From NCBI GenBank assembly GCA_005884705.1, contig VBAF01000117.1:296-15863 (forward strand): a DNA stretch of 15,568 nt, written 5' to 3'. The position numbers and the translations under genes are program-made. Below are positions 14,291 to 15,568 of the stretch, piece after piece (position 1 is the stretch's first letter; each line of letters starts with the position of its first letter). Source of the DNA: Alphaproteobacteria bacterium (GTDB lineage Bacteria > Pseudomonadota > Alphaproteobacteria > Reyranellales > Reyranellaceae). The notes beneath the pieces are model-generated. The model was not told where the DNA came from. It saw nothing but the letters and a program-made list of their open reading frames with translations, and ran no database searches.

Positions 14291-14649
14291 CGAAGGCGCG
14301 GTTCGGGGCCCTCGGCGAGGAAGCCGCGGCCGACCTGCTGCGCAAGGGCGGCTACCGGATCGTGGCGCGCAACCATCGCTGCAGGAGCGGTGAAATCGAC
14401 GTCATCGCCGAGAAGGGCGAGGTGCTGGTGTTCGTCGAGGTGCGCACCCGGGCTACCGCGGCGTTCGGCGGTCCGGAGGAGACGGTGGGTGGTCGCAAGC
14501 AGCGGCGGGTGATCGCGGCGGCCCGCGATTTCCTGGCCCGGAGGCGCGGTCCGCCGCGCGCGGCGCGGTTCGACGTGATCGCGGTGGTCGACGGTCCGGC
14601 CGGCCCCTCCTTGACGCACTTCGAGAACGCCTTCGATACCGGGGCGTAG
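14287..14649 (+). CDS. yraN: YraN family (UPF0102) endonuclease-like protein
   Basis: This 120-residue protein of the UPF0102/YraN family has a restriction-endonuclease-like fold. The conserved core is present: FGALGEEAAADLLRKGGYRI, then NHRCRSGEIDVIAEKGEVLV with D38, and FVEVRTR with E51 (an E-x-R version of the common E-V-K). GRKQRRVIAAARDFLA follows. No biochemical role is firmly known. The start is a GTG at 14287 that overlaps the preceding gene's stop (GTGA), and rsmI begins 1 base after its TAG. Upstream in-frame codons belong to a shadow frame inside the ATPase-like gene. Confidence 0.93.
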   Translation: MTKARFGALGEEAAADLLRKGGYRIVARNHRCRSGEIDVIAEKGEVLVFVEVRTRATAAFGGPEETVGGRKQRRVIAAARDFLARRRGPPRAARFDVIAVVDGPAGPSLTHFENAFDTGA

Positions 14650-14650
14650 C

Positions 14651-15334
14651 ATGCCCTTGTACGTCGTGGCGACGCCGATCGGGAACCTGGGCGACCTGAC
14701 TGCGCGGGCGCGCGAGGTGCTCGCCGCCTGCGACGGCGTGGTCGCCGAGGACACCCGGCATTCCGGGAACCTCCTCAACCATCTCGGGATCAAGAAGCCG
14801 CTCTACTCGCTGCCGGCGTTCGACGAGTCGGTCCGGGTGGAGCCTTTGGTGCGCCGGCTGGCCGCGGGCGAGTCGCTGGCCCTGGTGACCGACGCAGGAA
14901 CGCCCGCAGTGAGCGATCCGGGGGCGGCGCTGGTCCGGCGCGCGGTGGAGGAGGGGATCGCGGTCGTTCCGATCCCCGGCGCCAGCGCGGCCATCGCCGC
15001 GGTCAGCGTGAGCGGATTTCCCGAGGGCCGCTTTCACTTCGCCGGCTTCCTCCCGCGCAAGGCCTCGCAGCGGGCCGAGATGCTGGCGGAGCTCCGCGGG
15101 CTGCGCTCGCAGCTGGTGTTCTACGAGTCGCCGCAGCGGCTCGCGCGCACGCTCGCCGATCTGCGCGCCGCGCTCGGGGATCGGCCGGCCGTCGTCGGGC
15201 GGGAGCTGACCAAGCTGCACGAGGAGCTGGCCCGCGGCGAGGGCCCGAAGGCGATCGCCGAGGCGCTCTCGGCGACGCATTCGAAGCGCGGGGTGTACCA
15301 GCTCGCGTTGGAGCTGAAGAAGGGCCCCGCCTAG
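14651..15334 (+). CDS. rsmI: 16S rRNA (cytidine-1402-2'-O)-methyltransferase RsmI
   Basis: This is a 227-residue tetrapyrrole-methylase-fold enzyme that 2'-O-methylates C1402 in the ribosomal P site. It opens YVVATPIGNLGDLTARAREVL, with AEDTRHSGNLLNHLGI, LVTDAGTPAVSDPG, PIPGASAAIAAVSVSG, GFLPRK and VVGRELTKLHEE. The usual YESPHR reads YESPQRL here. The protein lacks the roughly 50-60-residue C-terminal extension of E. coli RsmI (about 286 residues) and ends soon after the catalytic domain. It is the last gene of the plus-strand operon; its TAG overlaps the stop of the opposing gene in a shared CTAG. Confidence 0.94.
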   Translation: MPLYVVATPIGNLGDLTARAREVLAACDGVVAEDTRHSGNLLNHLGIKKPLYSLPAFDESVRVEPLVRRLAAGESLALVTDAGTPAVSDPGAALVRRAVEEGIAVVPIPGASAAIAAVSVSGFPEGRFHFAGFLPRKASQRAEMLAELRGLRSQLVFYESPQRLARTLADLRAALGDRPAVVGRELTKLHEELARGEGPKAIAEALSATHSKRGVYQLALELKKGPA

Positions 15335-15568
15335 AAGTTGACCGCGACGGTCCCGGACACGCCCCAGAAGAGCGAGGGCTCCGCGCGCAGGCGCCGCCCG
15401 GGCTGGTCGAGGCGGAAGTCGTAGTTGGGGTTCTGGTCGGGCGCGGCGATCCCGGTGCCCTGCGAGATGGTGATCGCCCCGTCGCCGTTCTTGTCCTCGC
15501 CGATGTCCTCGTGCGTGATGAAGTGGGCCGAGTCGACTCCGATCAGCCCGGTGACGCGCAGGTCGAGC
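15331..15568 (-). CDS. Outer-membrane beta-barrel protein, C-terminal end (5' end outside window)
   Basis: Reading the minus strand from the window edge gives about 78 residues ending FWGVSGTVAVNF-stop. Alternating hydrophobic residues and a terminal phenylalanine form the signal recognised by the BAM outer-membrane insertion machinery, so this is probably the last strands of a beta-barrel. Upstream, LDLRVTGLIGVDSAHFITHE looks like a further strand, and EDKNGDGAITISQGTG contains an EF-hand-like calcium-binding pattern (D-x-N-x-D-G-x-I) that would lie in an extracellular loop. YDFRLDQPGRRLRAEPSLF precedes the last strand. The stop (15333-15331) overlaps the rsmI stop, so the genes converge with no terminator space. 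The start and full size are unknown. Confidence 0.7.
   Translation of the reverse strand, partial: LDLRVTGLIGVDSAHFITHEDIGEDKNGDGAITISQGTGIAAPDQNPNYDFRLDQPGRRLRAEPSLFWGVSGTVAVNF

Overview
The window is a dense, high-GC stretch of housekeeping genes, and it appears to consist of two parts of different ancestry. Bases 1 to about 10,540 look alphaproteobacterial (Rhodospirillales-like). They hold the 3' end of smc, dapE, a small membrane protein, the fmt-truA pair on the minus strand, zapE, a Tat-type dienelactone hydrolase, an epoxide-hydrolase-like enzyme, and mdh-sucC-sucD in the order typical of that class, where sucA-sucB-lpd would normally follow. Bases from about 10,590 to the end look deltaproteobacterial/myxobacterial (Anaeromyxobacter-like). 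They hold rpsP-rimM-trmD-rplS, a coiled-coil ABC/SMC-like protein, yraN, rsmI and the C-terminal end of a beta-barrel outer-membrane protein. Start-codon use also differs: GTG in 1 of 10 complete starts on the left and 4 of 7 on the right. Either a translation operon was transferred in, or two organisms were joined during assembly. The assignment of ancestry is a judgement from protein sequence and gene order, made without database searches.

Left part by function: chromosome segregation (smc), lysine/peptidoglycan precursor synthesis (dapE), initiator-tRNA formylation and tRNA pseudouridylation (fmt, truA), a division-associated AAA+ ATPase (zapE), two alpha/beta hydrolases, and TCA-cycle enzymes (mdh, sucCD). 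Three disruptions fall within 3.3 kb. TruA lacks a conserved stretch near its C terminus, zapE has a one-base frameshift, and the dienelactone hydrolase has an in-frame TAA. They could be genuine decay or consensus errors.

Right part by function: a tightly packed plus-strand translation operon (S16, 16S maturation factor RimM, tRNA m1G37 methyltransferase TrmD, L19) continues through a 583-residue ATPase-like protein into yraN and rsmI. A good promoter lies just before rpsP. The ATPase-like protein is the least familiar gene here. It has ABC/SbcC/YhaN-like signature and Walker B segments at its C terminus and two membrane segments interrupting a coiled coil, but the N-terminal position where a Walker A P-loop should stand is unrecognisable.

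No RNA genes, insertion sequences or CRISPR arrays were seen, and no gene-free stretch exceeds about 155 bases. The longest, between mdh and sucC, holds three consecutive short hairpins, one with an 8-bp perfect stem.
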